64,000 nt of DNA from Megasphaera coli (GTDB lineage Bacteria; Bacillota; Negativicutes; Veillonellales; Megasphaeraceae). The notes under the pieces were generated by a model. That model worked only from the letters and a program-made list of their open reading frames with translations, was not told the DNA's origin and ran no database searches. The DNA lies in NCBI RefSeq assembly GCF_900095855.1, contig NZ_FMIY01000002.1, positions 859,322-923,321 of the forward strand, written 5' to 3'. The position numbers and the translations under genes are program-made. Positions 52,161 through 61,386 of the stretch are shown here, piece after piece; positions within the stretch are counted from its first letter, which is position 1, and every line of letters begins with the position of its first letter.

Positions 52161-52892
52161 TTATACTTCTTTCATGTATTCCATATACTGTTCAATAACT
52201 GCAGGTGGCAAATCATCCATAACTAAATGCCCATCTCTGATCCATAATGCCCGATCACAAAAAGCTCTAATTTGTTCCATGGAATGGGAAACAATAACAA
52301 TTGTCGTACCTTCTGACTTTATTTCTTGTAATTTTTTAAAACATTTCTCTTGAAAATGAATATCGCCAACCGCTAAAATTTCATCAATTAATAATATATC
52401 AGCCCTTACATTTATAGCAACAGCAAAAGCTAATCTCATGTACATACCGCTGGAATACACTCGAACCGGTTCATCGATATATTGTTCTAATTCAGAAAAA
52501 CTAATAATACGTTGAAGCTTAACATCTATTTCTCTTCTCGTTAACCCGAAGATAGAAGCATTAATATATATGTTTTCCCGGCCGGTCATATCTGGATGAA
52601 AACCTGCTCCCAATTCTATTAAGCTGGCGACTCTGCCTTTCATTGAGATGCGTCCAGTATTAGGAAACATAATCCTGCTCAGCAGCTTTAACATTGTACT
52701 TTTCCCGGAACCATTCGTACCAATAAGACCGACAGCCTCTCCTTTTCTTACGGTGAAGTTGATATCATCAAGTACAACACGTCTATCATATTTATTCCGC
52801 TGCCAAAACAAGGCCCTTTCCTTTAAACTATGCCCTTTATCTTTATATACTTTAAAACTTTTACCAACATGATTGACGATTATAGAATTCAT
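52161..52892 (-). CDS. wzt: Polysaccharide ABC exporter ATPase (Wzt/TagH-like)
   Basis: The ATPase of a polysaccharide export ABC transporter. The 243-residue product has Walker A GLIGTNGSGKSTMLKLL, the polysaccharide-exporter GAGFHPDMTGRENIYINA, signature VRVYSSGMYMRLAFA and Walker B ILLIDEILAVGD. It has no C-terminal carbohydrate-binding domain, so it is the short type that does not read a chain-end modification. It overlaps the permease stop by one base. Confidence 0.93.
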   Translation of the reverse strand: MNSIIVNHVGKSFKVYKDKGHSLKERALFWQRNKYDRRVVLDDINFTVRKGEAVGLIGTNGSGKSTMLKLLSRIMFPNTGRISMKGRVASLIELGAGFHPDMTGRENIYINASIFGLTRREIDVKLQRIISFSELEQYIDEPVRVYSSGMYMRLAFAVAINVRADILLIDEILAVGDIHFQEKCFKKLQEIKSEGTTIVIVSHSMEQIRAFCDRALWIRDGHLVMDDLPPAVIEQYMEYMKEV

Positions 52893-53671
52893 TATAATTC
52901 CTCCGCAAAGTTTCTTTTAAGTTTTGTAAAGGTATATACGCCAATGCAAAAAATAATAATGCAGAATACAAGCGAATGTGCAAGCAGCATCATGTCTGGC
53001 AATCGACCATAATATAAGATATCTCTATACGAAATAATAATAGGTGCCATCGGATTCAACGAAAATAGAAAACTATATTTTTCCGGAATCAACGATTCCG
53101 GATACATGACGGGCGTTAAGAATTGCCAGCCAAACACAATAATACTTAGAATGTGCTCCATATCGCGAATATATACAGTAACTGCCGAAATAATGAAAGC
53201 AAACCCTAATGCCAATATATACTCCATTATTGCTACAACAGGCAAAGTTAGCCAGGCAATCAAGTTAAGATTATAATTATAAAAAACAACGACAGCCAAA
53301 ACGATCACAAAACAATACAGCATATTGATAAAATGACTAGTTACGACCGATAACGGCAGTACTTCTCTCGGAAAATATATTTTAGTCACTAAGTTCTGAT
53401 TATAAACAATGCTCCCAATAGCGCCTAGTAAACTATTAGCAAAAAATATCCAAGGAATTAATGTTACAAACAGGAATACTTCATAGTGCTCAATTCCCAT
53501 TCGCATAATACTGGAAAACACGACAGTATAAATCAACAGCTGTAGCAACGGATTAATGAAAGTCCACAAAAACCCCAACATAGACCCTTTATATCTGCCG
53601 CGTAAATCCCGTTTGACCATACTGCTGATCATTTCACGATACTGATATAATTCTTTTATCGTATCAATCAT
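52892..53671 (-). CDS. wzm: Polysaccharide ABC exporter permease (Wzm/TagG-like)
   Basis: The membrane part of the exporter. The 259-residue product has six probable membrane segments, the N-terminal YREMISSMVKRDLRGRYKGSMLGFLWTFINPL motif of ABC-2 polysaccharide permeases, and EYILALGFAFIISAVTVYIRD. With the Wzt-like ATPase it would move undecaprenyl-linked chains across the inner membrane. GAGGT precedes the ATG at 53671. Confidence 0.92.
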   Translation of the reverse strand: MIDTIKELYQYREMISSMVKRDLRGRYKGSMLGFLWTFINPLLQLLIYTVVFSSIMRMGIEHYEVFLFVTLIPWIFFANSLLGAIGSIVYNQNLVTKIYFPREVLPLSVVTSHFINMLYCFVIVLAVVVFYNYNLNLIAWLTLPVVAIMEYILALGFAFIISAVTVYIRDMEHILSIIVFGWQFLTPVMYPESLIPEKYSFLFSLNPMAPIIISYRDILYYGRLPDMMLLAHSLVFCIIIFCIGVYTFTKLKRNFAEEL

Positions 53672-53706
53672 ACCTCAATTTTCCCCCACTATTGTAATAT
53701 TTATGA

Positions 53707-54465
53707 CTATCTCACAACTTTTCTAACCAAAAAATATGTTATCTTTTTCAGCCAATTTTGCGGTTCTATAAAAGACACATTCTGCTCGGCATAATCAATC
53801 TTATTTTTTTCAAGCCACACGTCAAGCAGTATTTCGCTGACAAACCCGAAAACACGGGCTTCATAGGAATTGTAAGCGGATATATCTATTCGCTCTTCCA
53901 ACTCCGTCAAGACCGAAAACAACCACGTACAATAAGAATCAAATAAATCCTTGCGCATGACAAACATATTAAACATATGTGCCCATGTACGGCTGCATAC
54001 TAGCTCAAACGCTTCACTATAATCCGGGTACAGCATCCAAATAATACGCTCCGTCTCATCCAGTCCTTCCCTATGGTGAGCGTGGTTATAATGAGACCGG
54101 TTCGACTCGATGTAATAGTTTCGTTTATCCGCTACTACTACAGGATGCAGGGTCAAGAGATTCCGCCAATCGGCTGTCGTCAGGATCTGTGCTTTTTTGC
54201 CTTCAATACCGTGCACTTCTTTGCGTGTAAAGTAGCGGCGGTAATGTACCAGACCGAGGTAATCCGCATCAAGATTTTTCCATGCCCAATACAATCCTGT
54301 CAATTCACAATAGCCAGCATTTTTGGAAGAAATATTCTCTCCCGTATCATCGCCCGCATACCCCAGATCGCTTTTACCCGTACGCCCCACATGTATGGGG
54401 AAATATGCGGGATCATCAGGCATCCAATAGCGTTTATGCGTTGCCACCAATATATTAATATCCAC
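53707..54465 (-). CDS. DUF4422 glycosyltransferase-like protein (second copy)
   Basis: A 252-residue DUF4422 protein: NILVATHKRYWMPDDPAYFPIHVG, then YAGDDTGENISSKNAGYCELTGLYWAWKN and YLGLVHYRRYF. It is shorter than the copy at 50044-51015 and shares the HYRRY and DNTGxNIS-type motifs. It overlaps the second mutase gene by one base, so it may act on galactofuranose, but that is inference. Confidence 0.82.
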   Translation of the reverse strand: MDINILVATHKRYWMPDDPAYFPIHVGRTGKSDLGYAGDDTGENISSKNAGYCELTGLYWAWKNLDADYLGLVHYRRYFTRKEVHGIEGKKAQILTTADWRNLLTLHPVVVADKRNYYIESNRSHYNHAHHREGLDETERIIWMLYPDYSEAFELVCSRTWAHMFNMFVMRKDLFDSYCTWLFSVLTELEERIDISAYNSYEARVFGFVSEILLDVWLEKNKIDYAEQNVSFIEPQNWLKKITYFLVRKVVR

Positions 54466-55565
54466 TAGCTGCTCCCTAATTCTCGTTCCGCCAGATCCAA
54501 TGCACCCGCAATCACTTTATCCATATCATAATACTTATATTCCGCCAAGCGTCCTCCGAAAACAGTCTTTGTTTCCGCATCGGCCAAGGCAGCATACCGT
54601 TCGTACAAAGCTCGGTTTTTATCATCATTCACCGGATAATAAGCTTCGTCACCGACCTGCCACTTTTTCGGATATTCTTTAGTCACATATGTAACGGGCT
54701 GCCGGCCGAATTCAAAATGTTTATGCTCAATGCTGCGCGTATAGGGAATATCTCCTGCCGTATAATTCACTACGGCGACGCCCTGATAATTTTCCTCGTT
54801 CAATCGTACCGTTTCAAAATGCAGCCCTCTATACTCCAAATTGCCGAAGCGATACTCAAAATATTCATCAATAGGCCCCGTATAGATAATTTTTTCCGCC
54901 AGCCCATTATATATATCACGTTCCTTTATATAGTCAACACCAAGCCGGACTTCAACATTCTCCAGCAGGCGCTCAATTAACTTGGTATATCCGCCTACGG
55001 GAATTCCCTGGTAGGGATCATCAAAATAATTATTATCATACGTATACCGAACGGGCAGGCGTTTGATAATAAAAGCCGGCAATTCCGTACATTTCCGTCC
55101 CCACTGTTTTTCCGTATACCCTTTAATGAGCTGCTCGTAAATATCCGTTCCCACCAGACTGATCGCCTGCTCTTCCAAGTTTTTCGGTTCACCCTTTATA
55201 CACTGCCGCTGCCTGGTAATAATCGCTTTCGCTTCTTCGGGAGTTCGAATCCCCCACATCCGGGAAAATGTATTCATATTAAAGGGCAAATTATAGATTT
55301 TCCCCTTGTAGTTGGCAATGGGGCTGTTTATATAGTGATTGAATGAGGCGAATCGATTGACATAGTCCCATACATGCTTCATGGAGGTGTGAAAAATATG
55401 AGCACCGTAAACATGAATAGTAATGCCGTCCTTATTTTCACAGTATACATTGCCGCCTATATGATTACGTCGCTCAATTACATGACATCGTTTCCCCCGT
55501 CTGGTTATTTCATGAGCAACTATACTGCCAAACAATCCACTTCCTACAATTAGGTAGTCATACAT
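54465..55565 (-). CDS. glf: UDP-galactopyranose mutase (second copy, canonical)
   Basis: A 366-residue enzyme with all usual motifs: YLIVGSGLFGSIVAHEITRRGK, ERRNHIGGNVYCENKDGITI, HVYGAHIFHTS and the C-terminal VFGGRLAEYKYYDMDKVI. It makes UDP-Galf for the O-chain. A second, diverged copy lies 8 kb away at 45537-46685; one may have a different substrate. The gene starts 23 bp after the initiating transferase gene. Confidence 0.95.
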   Translation of the reverse strand: MYDYLIVGSGLFGSIVAHEITRRGKRCHVIERRNHIGGNVYCENKDGITIHVYGAHIFHTSMKHVWDYVNRFASFNHYINSPIANYKGKIYNLPFNMNTFSRMWGIRTPEEAKAIITRQRQCIKGEPKNLEEQAISLVGTDIYEQLIKGYTEKQWGRKCTELPAFIIKRLPVRYTYDNNYFDDPYQGIPVGGYTKLIERLLENVEVRLGVDYIKERDIYNGLAEKIIYTGPIDEYFEYRFGNLEYRGLHFETVRLNEENYQGVAVVNYTAGDIPYTRSIEHKHFEFGRQPVTYVTKEYPKKWQVGDEAYYPVNDDKNRALYERYAALADAETKTVFGGRLAEYKYYDMDKVIAGALDLAERELGSS

Positions 55566-55588
55566 CTAGGCTTCCATCTCCCCAACTG

Positions 55589-57037
55589 TTAATAAGCCCC
55601 TTTTTTATTCAACACGATAGCTATAGTCCGCCAAATCAATACAATATCAAACCATACGTTCCAATTACGAACATACCATGTATCCATTTGCACCCGTTCG
55701 TCATAGGAGACATCACTGCGACCGCTGGTCTGCCACATGCCCGTAATGCCGGGTCGAACCATGTAAAAGTCTTCAATATATTTGCCGTAACGGGAAACTT
55801 CCGCATCAATAATAGGCCGAGGGCCGACGAGGCTCATTTCTCCTTTAAGCACGTTAAAAAGCTGCGGCAACTCATCCAAGCTTGTTCTGCGTAAAAATGC
55901 CCCGCTGCTGGTAATGCGCGGATCGTTCTTTAGTTTGAATTCTTTTTCCCATTCCGCTTTTGCCTCTGCATCCTTTTCGAGGAGTTCTTTCAGTTTTACA
56001 TCCGCATCAACACACATGCTGCGGAATTTATAACACGGAAATTTCTTGCCGTTGCGCCCGACTCGATAGTGTTTAAAAACAACAGGCCCCGGCGAATCTT
56101 TATATATCCAAATGGATATTAACAGAAACACCGGTAACAAGCAAATAATGCCGATACTCGTCAAAGCCAGATCTACTGCCCGTTTAATTAAGCGGTTATA
56201 CCAGTGGTCTAAGTTATTCCGGATTGTAAATGTAACAATATGTCCGTCAATAAGGCTTTCCATATCCATAGTAGCCAACGGCATGGTCCCCATGTCGGGA
56301 ATAAAGGAGATACGCCTTACTAAGGGCTGCAGCCGATAAACTATATTTTGAATGCCTTCGTTATTCAGTCCCGGAGCGATGACCATGATCTGCTGTACCC
56401 CCGTTGCTTTAATAACGGTTTCCGCATCGGAAAATTTCCCTAAATGAGGCATCATGGAGATAACCTTTTGTTCGGCTTTATTATCCTCCAAGTAACCTAT
56501 AAAATCATAACCCAAGCCGGCATCGGTCTTTAAATAATCGAGAATAAGAGACGCCGTCTTGCCTGCACCCATAACAAGAACAGGTATCTGAAGCATATGG
56601 GTATATAAAAATATTTTTTTCATAATATACCGCATCGCCACAAGCAAGAAGAAAGACGATATCGCCATGAAAATCACAAACAGACGTGACGTAGACGCCG
56701 CCACTTGGTTCAGGTACATCAGAAAGACAAGTGAGACGACAGCATAGACATTGACATTGAATATTTTAGAAATGACCCGCCAAAACTGCATCCGCCGCGT
56801 ATACAGCCCGCTAATTTGCATAAATACGATATATACGAAGGGGATAATGACGTGAAAGCTTAACCACGAAAGACGAAAATATGTCGACGAAATGAGACAA
56901 TTACGCAGTGCTTCCGAAAAAAAGGCAGCCAATAAAATGGCAAAATAGTCTCCTGCAGCCAAAACTATCGGCAAAATAGTCGTGCTGTATTTATTTTTAA
57001 TGGAAATTTCGGAATGTCCCTGCTGTTCCCCGGCCAT
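55589..57037 (-). CDS. Undecaprenyl-phosphate sugar transferase (WbaP/EpsE-like)
   Basis: The initiating transferase that puts the first sugar-phosphate on undecaprenyl phosphate. The 482-residue protein has four or five N-terminal membrane segments, a central Rossmann-like domain ([33 protein letters not shown]) and the C-terminal bacterial sugar transferase domain with [46 protein letters not shown] and [19 protein letters not shown]. It is the first gene of the cluster in transcription order. Confidence 0.93.
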   Translation of the reverse strand: MAGEQQGHSEISIKNKYSTTILPIVLAAGDYFAILLAAFFSEALRNCLISSTYFRLSWLSFHVIIPFVYIVFMQISGLYTRRMQFWRVISKIFNVNVYAVVSLVFLMYLNQVAASTSRLFVIFMAISSFFLLVAMRYIMKKIFLYTHMLQIPVLVMGAGKTASLILDYLKTDAGLGYDFIGYLEDNKAEQKVISMMPHLGKFSDAETVIKATGVQQIMVIAPGLNNEGIQNIVYRLQPLVRRISFIPDMGTMPLATMDMESLIDGHIVTFTIRNNLDHWYNRLIKRAVDLALTSIGIICLLPVFLLISIWIYKDSPGPVVFKHYRVGRNGKKFPCYKFRSMCVDADVKLKELLEKDAEAKAEWEKEFKLKNDPRITSSGAFLRRTSLDELPQLFNVLKGEMSLVGPRPIIDAEVSRYGKYIEDFYMVRPGITGMWQTSGRSDVSYDERVQMDTWYVRNWNVWFDIVLIWRTIAIVLNKKGAY

Positions 57038-57098
57038 ATATCCTCCGATTCATCAGATTCCAAAATACTGTTACCGCAAGCTCATATACTCTGTTCTT

Positions 57099-57596
57099 TT
57101 AAGTCGGTTTCCATGCTCCTTCCAGCGCAAGCAGATACCTTTTCCTGTTCATACCGCCTGCATAGCCGGTCAGGCTGCCGTCACTGCCGATAACACGGTG
57201 ACACGGCACGATAATGGAGATCGGGTTGTGGCCGACGGCGCCGCCGACGGCTTGGGCAGCCATCCGTTTTCCCGTCTGTGCAGCGATTTTTGCTGTAATT
57301 TCACCGTATGTAACGGTTTTTCCATACGGGATGGTACGCAAAATGTCCCACACGGCACGGCGAAAAGCCGTGCCTTCCATTTGCAGCGGTATATCCCACT
57401 GCGGTCTGCGGCCGGCGAAGTATGTGTCCAGTTGCCCGGAAACGTTTTTCAATAAAGCCGTCTCTTTTTTTACATAATCTTTGCCGAAATCGGGCGTATA
57501 TGTACCGGTCTCAAACCATAAGCCCGTAAGAGCGGCGTCATTGGCAGTCAAGGTCAACGGACCGACGGGTGAATGATAAATATGTATGTATTGCAC
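57099..57596 (-). CDS. ogt: Methylated-DNA-protein-cysteine methyltransferase
   Basis: Removes O6-alkyl groups from guanine by transfer to its own cysteine. The 165-residue product has the active site IVPCHRVIGSDGSLTGYAGG and RTIPYGKTVTYGEI (arginine-finger helix). The GTG at 57596 is chosen because AAAGGAG lies 7 bases upstream; a longer frame lacks a ribosome site and overlaps the next gene. Base composition returns to that of the housekeeping genes here, marking the edge of the sugar cluster. Confidence 0.93.
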   Translation of the reverse strand: MQYIHIYHSPVGPLTLTANDAALTGLWFETGTYTPDFGKDYVKKETALLKNVSGQLDTYFAGRRPQWDIPLQMEGTAFRRAVWDILRTIPYGKTVTYGEITAKIAAQTGKRMAAQAVGGAVGHNPISIIVPCHRVIGSDGSLTGYAGGMNRKRYLLALEGAWKPT

Positions 57597-57613
57597 GGGG
57601 GTCTCCTTTCTCT

Positions 57614-59122
57614 CTACAGTAAGGCCGTCGAGTCCAAATGTTCCCATGCTTTCAACAGATCGTAAACGGCAGCTTTAATCTTCGCACAACCGCCTGCTTC
57701 CCTGCTCTCTATGTTAAGCGGCATATCGGGATCGTGCAGAGACATGCGCAGGAGTGCCCACCCTTGAGAAAAGCACAGGCGTACGCCTTCATATGACGGT
57801 GTCGCAATGGGTATGCGCGCGTCCAAGGCCGCTTTTTCCAGGCCGTCGAGGACACCGGCACCGTAAGCCTGCACGTCCGTCGTGCCCGATATGGCCAGCC
57901 TGTATTCGCACGCTTCCGCCGGCTCGCGCAGCTTCTCAATGAGGCTTGCCAGCGTTTTGCCTCTGCGCCGCGCCTTTGCCGCCGCCGTAAGAAGCTTCAC
58001 CGCCAAATACGCACCGTCATCGAGGTAATAGTTTTCACTGAGCGCACCGTGACCTGACGTTTCGATGGCCAGCGGCGACATGACGAGGCTCTTATTGAGA
58101 CGCATACATTCATTAATGACATTTTTGTAGCCGCGCATATAGCGATGATGTACGAGGTGAAGCTCTTCTTCCAAAAACTCCGTCAATTCGTCGGACGTAA
58201 CCGAGTCCGTCACAATCGTACTCTTCGGGTAGTCCGGCGCCAAAATGGCCGCCATCATGGCGATGAGAGCATTACGGTTCACTTCCGTGCCGTCTGCAAG
58301 AACGGCGCTCATGCGGTCCACGTCGGTGTCGAAAATAAGGCCCAAATCGGCACGGTTCTTGAGGACCGCTTCTTTAACGGACGCCATGGCGGCCTTGTCC
58401 TCCGGGTTGGGAACGTGATTGGGAAACATGCCGTCAGGCTCCAAAAAGCGGCTGCCCGCCGTATCGGCACCGAGAGGCCGGAGAATGTCGGTCACAAAAA
58501 ATCCGCCGGCGCCGTTACCCGCGTCAACTACGATGTGCATGCCTTCAAACGGCCGTGCCGTTTCGGGCATATTCAGTTCTTTGCAAATAAGCCGCCGCAA
58601 GTGAGCCGTATAGAGGCCCATGAGGTTATATTCCTTTACGTCGGCCGCGCCGCCCGGAACGGTCTCTTCTTTGGCGGCAATATCCAAAATTTTGGCAATA
58701 TCCGCTTTTTCCAGACCTCCGTCAGGCGTAAAAAACTTCAGGCCGTTGCGGTTATATGGCAAATGGCTGGCCGTGAGCATGACGGCACCGTCCGTCTGCA
58801 TTTCTTCAAAGACCGTGGACATAAACATGGCCGGCGTCGAGGCGAGACCGCAATCCATGGCCGCTACACCCTGCCCCGCCAGGCCCTGCAGAAAGGCCTC
58901 TTTCAGTTCGGGGGCGGAAATACGCGAATCGTGACCGACGGCGATTTTTAAATCGCCTGCCGCCCTGCCGCTTCTCTCCGCTAAAAAGGTCACAAAGGCA
59001 CCGCCGATTTGAGCGACCCGCCGCGCCGTCAGGTTCACGGCTTCTCCCTTGACGCCTGCAACGGCTACACCGCGTATATCGCTGCCGTTCTGTAATTTTT
59101 TGTATACAGCATTATCCGTCAT
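57614..59122 (-). CDS. Phosphomannomutase/phosphoglucomutase
   Basis: An alpha-D-phosphohexomutase of 502 residues. The active-site phosphoserine is in MLTASHLPYNRNGLKFF (about residue 128), the metal loop is IFDTDVDRMSAV, and the sugar-binding segment is IETSGHGALSENYYLDDGAY. It interconverts hexose-1- and -6-phosphates, supplying glucose-1-P or mannose-1-P for the sugar cluster upstream. The ATG at 59122 (MTDNAV) is favoured over an earlier frame start. Confidence 0.92.
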   Translation of the reverse strand: MTDNAVYKKLQNGSDIRGVAVAGVKGEAVNLTARRVAQIGGAFVTFLAERSGRAAGDLKIAVGHDSRISAPELKEAFLQGLAGQGVAAMDCGLASTPAMFMSTVFEEMQTDGAVMLTASHLPYNRNGLKFFTPDGGLEKADIAKILDIAAKEETVPGGAADVKEYNLMGLYTAHLRRLICKELNMPETARPFEGMHIVVDAGNGAGGFFVTDILRPLGADTAGSRFLEPDGMFPNHVPNPEDKAAMASVKEAVLKNRADLGLIFDTDVDRMSAVLADGTEVNRNALIAMMAAILAPDYPKSTIVTDSVTSDELTEFLEEELHLVHHRYMRGYKNVINECMRLNKSLVMSPLAIETSGHGALSENYYLDDGAYLAVKLLTAAAKARRRGKTLASLIEKLREPAEACEYRLAISGTTDVQAYGAGVLDGLEKAALDARIPIATPSYEGVRLCFSQGWALLRMSLHDPDMPLNIESREAGGCAKIKAAVYDLLKAWEHLDSTALL

Positions 59123-59168
59123 GGCCTCATCTCCCTTTACAGTCAAAAGGACTTCCTGTCGCACAGAT

Positions 59169-60089
59169 CTATAATACCTTGGCCGCTTTGACTATGGCTT
59201 CCGCAGTCAGGCCGTATTTTTCCAATAAATCCTCGGGTGATCCCGATTCGCCGAAGGTATCCTGAATCCCGACAAAAGCCTGCTTTGTCGGACAGCTCCG
59301 CGCCAATACTTCGGCAACTGCCGAACCGAGACCGCCGATAACGCTGTGTTCTTCCGCCGTTATGACCTTGCCCGTCTTTCTCGCCGATGCGATGACGAGT
59401 TCTTCATCCAAGGGCTTGATCGTATGTATATTGACGACGCGCGCACTTATACCGGCGGCAGCCAATTCCCCTGCAGCCGCCAAAGCCTTGGCAACCATGA
59501 TCCCCGTCGCGAAAATCGTCACGTCGCCGCCGTCGCGCAGAAGTTCACCTTTCCCCCATTTAAAAGCATAGTCGTCGCCGTGAATATCTTCCACTTCGGC
59601 ACGGCCGAGGCGCACATAGACGGGACCGGCATGATCGACAGCCGCACAAACGGCGGCTGCCGCTTCTTTGGCATCGGCCGGATTGATGACCGTCATATTC
59701 GGCAAGGTCCGCATGAGCGATATATCTTCTACAGCCTGATGACTGCCCCCGTCGGCACCGACCGTAAGGCCTGCATGGGTGGCGCAGATTTTTACATTCA
59801 AATTAGGATAGCATATGGAATTGCGTATCTGCTCAAAGGCTCTGCCCGCAGCAAAAACGGCGAAGGTGCTGGCAACAGGAATTTTACCGGCTGCCGCAAA
59901 GCCTGCGGCCGTACCCATCATGTCCTGTTCGGAAATTCCCATGTTAAAATACCGTTCCGGCGCCACCTCTTTAAAGGCTGCGGACTTCGTGGCATTGCCA
60001 AGATCCGCTTCCAGGACGACGACATTCGGATTCTTATATAAAGTCGACTTCAGCACCTGACCGTATGCCGCTCTCGTTGCCGTTCCCAT
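59169..60089 (-). CDS. Transketolase, C-terminal subunit
   Basis: The C-terminal half of a split transketolase (306 residues): pyrimidine-binding domain with VVLEADLGNATKSAAF, YFNMGISEQDMMGTAAGFAA, THAGLTVGADGGSHQAVEDI, and the C-terminal domain (EEHSVIGGLGSAVAEVL). It overlaps the N-terminal subunit gene by one base. Together they make the thiamine-diphosphate enzyme of the pentose phosphate pathway. Split forms are common in anaerobic Firmicutes. Confidence 0.95.
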   Translation of the reverse strand: MGTATRAAYGQVLKSTLYKNPNVVVLEADLGNATKSAAFKEVAPERYFNMGISEQDMMGTAAGFAAAGKIPVASTFAVFAAGRAFEQIRNSICYPNLNVKICATHAGLTVGADGGSHQAVEDISLMRTLPNMTVINPADAKEAAAAVCAAVDHAGPVYVRLGRAEVEDIHGDDYAFKWGKGELLRDGGDVTIFATGIMVAKALAAAGELAAAGISARVVNIHTIKPLDEELVIASARKTGKVITAEEHSVIGGLGSAVAEVLARSCPTKQAFVGIQDTFGESGSPEDLLEKYGLTAEAIVKAAKVL

Positions 60090-60907
60090 TACGCTTCACC
60101 TCCCAATTCACGAACCGCCAGAGCGCATTGCTCCTCATTCGGCGCCTTGCCGTGCCAACCGACCTGATTTTCCATAAAGGAAACGCCCTTCCCCTTCACC
60201 GTTTCCGCAACAATGACCGTCGGTTTGCCCACGGCCGCCTTGGCTGCCGTCAAAGCGCCGCGAATGGCGTCATAGTCGTGCCCGTCGATTTCAACGGTGT
60301 TCCAGCCGAAGGCCCTGAATTTTTCCGCAATGGGCATGACCGACATAACCTCATCATTCGTGCCGTCAATCTGCAATTTATTATGATCTACAAAGACGGT
60401 CAAATTATCCAACTTATAATGACCTGCCGACATGGCGGCTTCCCAAATCTGCCCTTCCTGGAGCTCACCGTCACCGCAGACGGCATAAACGCGCCGCGCA
60501 GACTTGTCCAACTTGGCTGCCAAAGCCATGCCGTTTGCCGCTGAAAGCCCCTGTCCCAGAGAGCCCGTAGACATGTCGACGCCGGGTGTATGTTTCATAT
60601 CGGGATGGCCTTGGAGCATGGCACCGCACTGCCGCAAATGCCACAGCTCTTCTTCCGGAAAATATCCTTTCTCCGCAAGCGTCGCGTAAAGAGCCGGCGC
60701 CGCGTGTCCCTTGGAGAGGACAAACCGGTCTCTGTCGGGCGCATCGGGCCGGGCGGCATCCACATTCATCGTCTCAAAGTAAAGGACCTGCAATATATCC
60801 GTAACCGACAAAGACCCGCCGGGATGGCCGGACTTCGCTACGGTCAGCATTTTCACTATATTTCGGCGCACATGGGCCGCATGCTTTGCCAAATCTTCGT
60901 TTTTCAT
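60089..60907 (-). CDS. Transketolase, N-terminal subunit
   Basis: The thiamine-diphosphate binding half (272 residues): [55 protein letters not shown] and the [15 protein letters not shown] cofactor loop. A promoter candidate (TTTACG, 17 bp, TATGCT at 60972-60944 on the minus strand) lies upstream, so the pair need not depend on the SorC operon promoter. Confidence 0.95.
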   Translation of the reverse strand: MKNEDLAKHAAHVRRNIVKMLTVAKSGHPGGSLSVTDILQVLYFETMNVDAARPDAPDRDRFVLSKGHAAPALYATLAEKGYFPEEELWHLRQCGAMLQGHPDMKHTPGVDMSTGSLGQGLSAANGMALAAKLDKSARRVYAVCGDGELQEGQIWEAAMSAGHYKLDNLTVFVDHNKLQIDGTNDEVMSVMPIAEKFRAFGWNTVEIDGHDYDAIRGALTAAKAAVGKPTVIVAETVKGKGVSFMENQVGWHGKAPNEEQCALAVRELGGEA

Positions 60908-60943
60908 TTTCTTCTCCCCTTTTTATGGCCTGCCGCATATTAC

Positions 60944-60972
60944 AGCATACAGAAAAATAACCGTGCCGTAAA
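60944..60972 (-). promoter_or_regulatory. Candidate promoter of the split transketolase genes
   Basis: TTTACG (60972-60967), a 17-bp spacer and TATGCT (60949-60944) in the 95-bp gap before the N-terminal subunit gene. Confidence 0.45.
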
Positions 60973-61002
60973 GAAAAGATCTATGCCGTTTTCTAATGCG
61001 CC

Positions 61003-61374
61003 CTAATATATTTCTATAGTCTTGCCGGCTTGTACATCTCGGGGCAATAATTTTTCTTCACCTGCCGCCATAATGCAGCCGGGCCGCTGCGCTTCACTGC
61101 CGCCCGTAAAGCACAGCGTACAGTGTCCCAGTTCGCTCAAAGACTGCAACGCCGTGCTGCCGACAGCCGTAACGGTAAATACTTTGCCGCAAATGACAAG
61201 CATATCGCCGGCGGCGATCGTCGGGGAACAGACTTTTTGTTTTTGCAGCACTGCGATTTCCGAAAGCTCCGGCGGTACATGCTTGTCAAACAAAATAAGG
61301 GACTCTGAACCGGGATCGGTCAAAAAACGCAGCGCTTCCGTCCCGAAGCCGACTATTTCGGCATAATATTTCAT
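61003..61374 (-). CDS. PTS glucitol/sorbitol-specific IIA-like protein
   Basis: A 123-residue protein of the PTS GutA/SrlB (IIA-Gut) family: YAEIVGFGTEALRFL, ILFDKHVPPELSEIAVL, GDMLVICGKVFTVTAVGSTALQSLSELGHCTL and RPGCIMAAG. No IIB or IIC genes are in the window, so it may be regulatory or work with a distant transporter. The His for phosphorylation is probably in FDKHVPPEL. ATG 61374 has GAGGAG 8 bases upstream. It follows the SorC regulator by 12 bp. Confidence 0.85.
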   Translation of the reverse strand: MKYYAEIVGFGTEALRFLTDPGSESLILFDKHVPPELSEIAVLQKQKVCSPTIAAGDMLVICGKVFTVTAVGSTALQSLSELGHCTLCFTGGSEAQRPGCIMAAGEEKLLPRDVQAGKTIEIY

Positions 61375-61386
61375 TCTCAAGACTCC

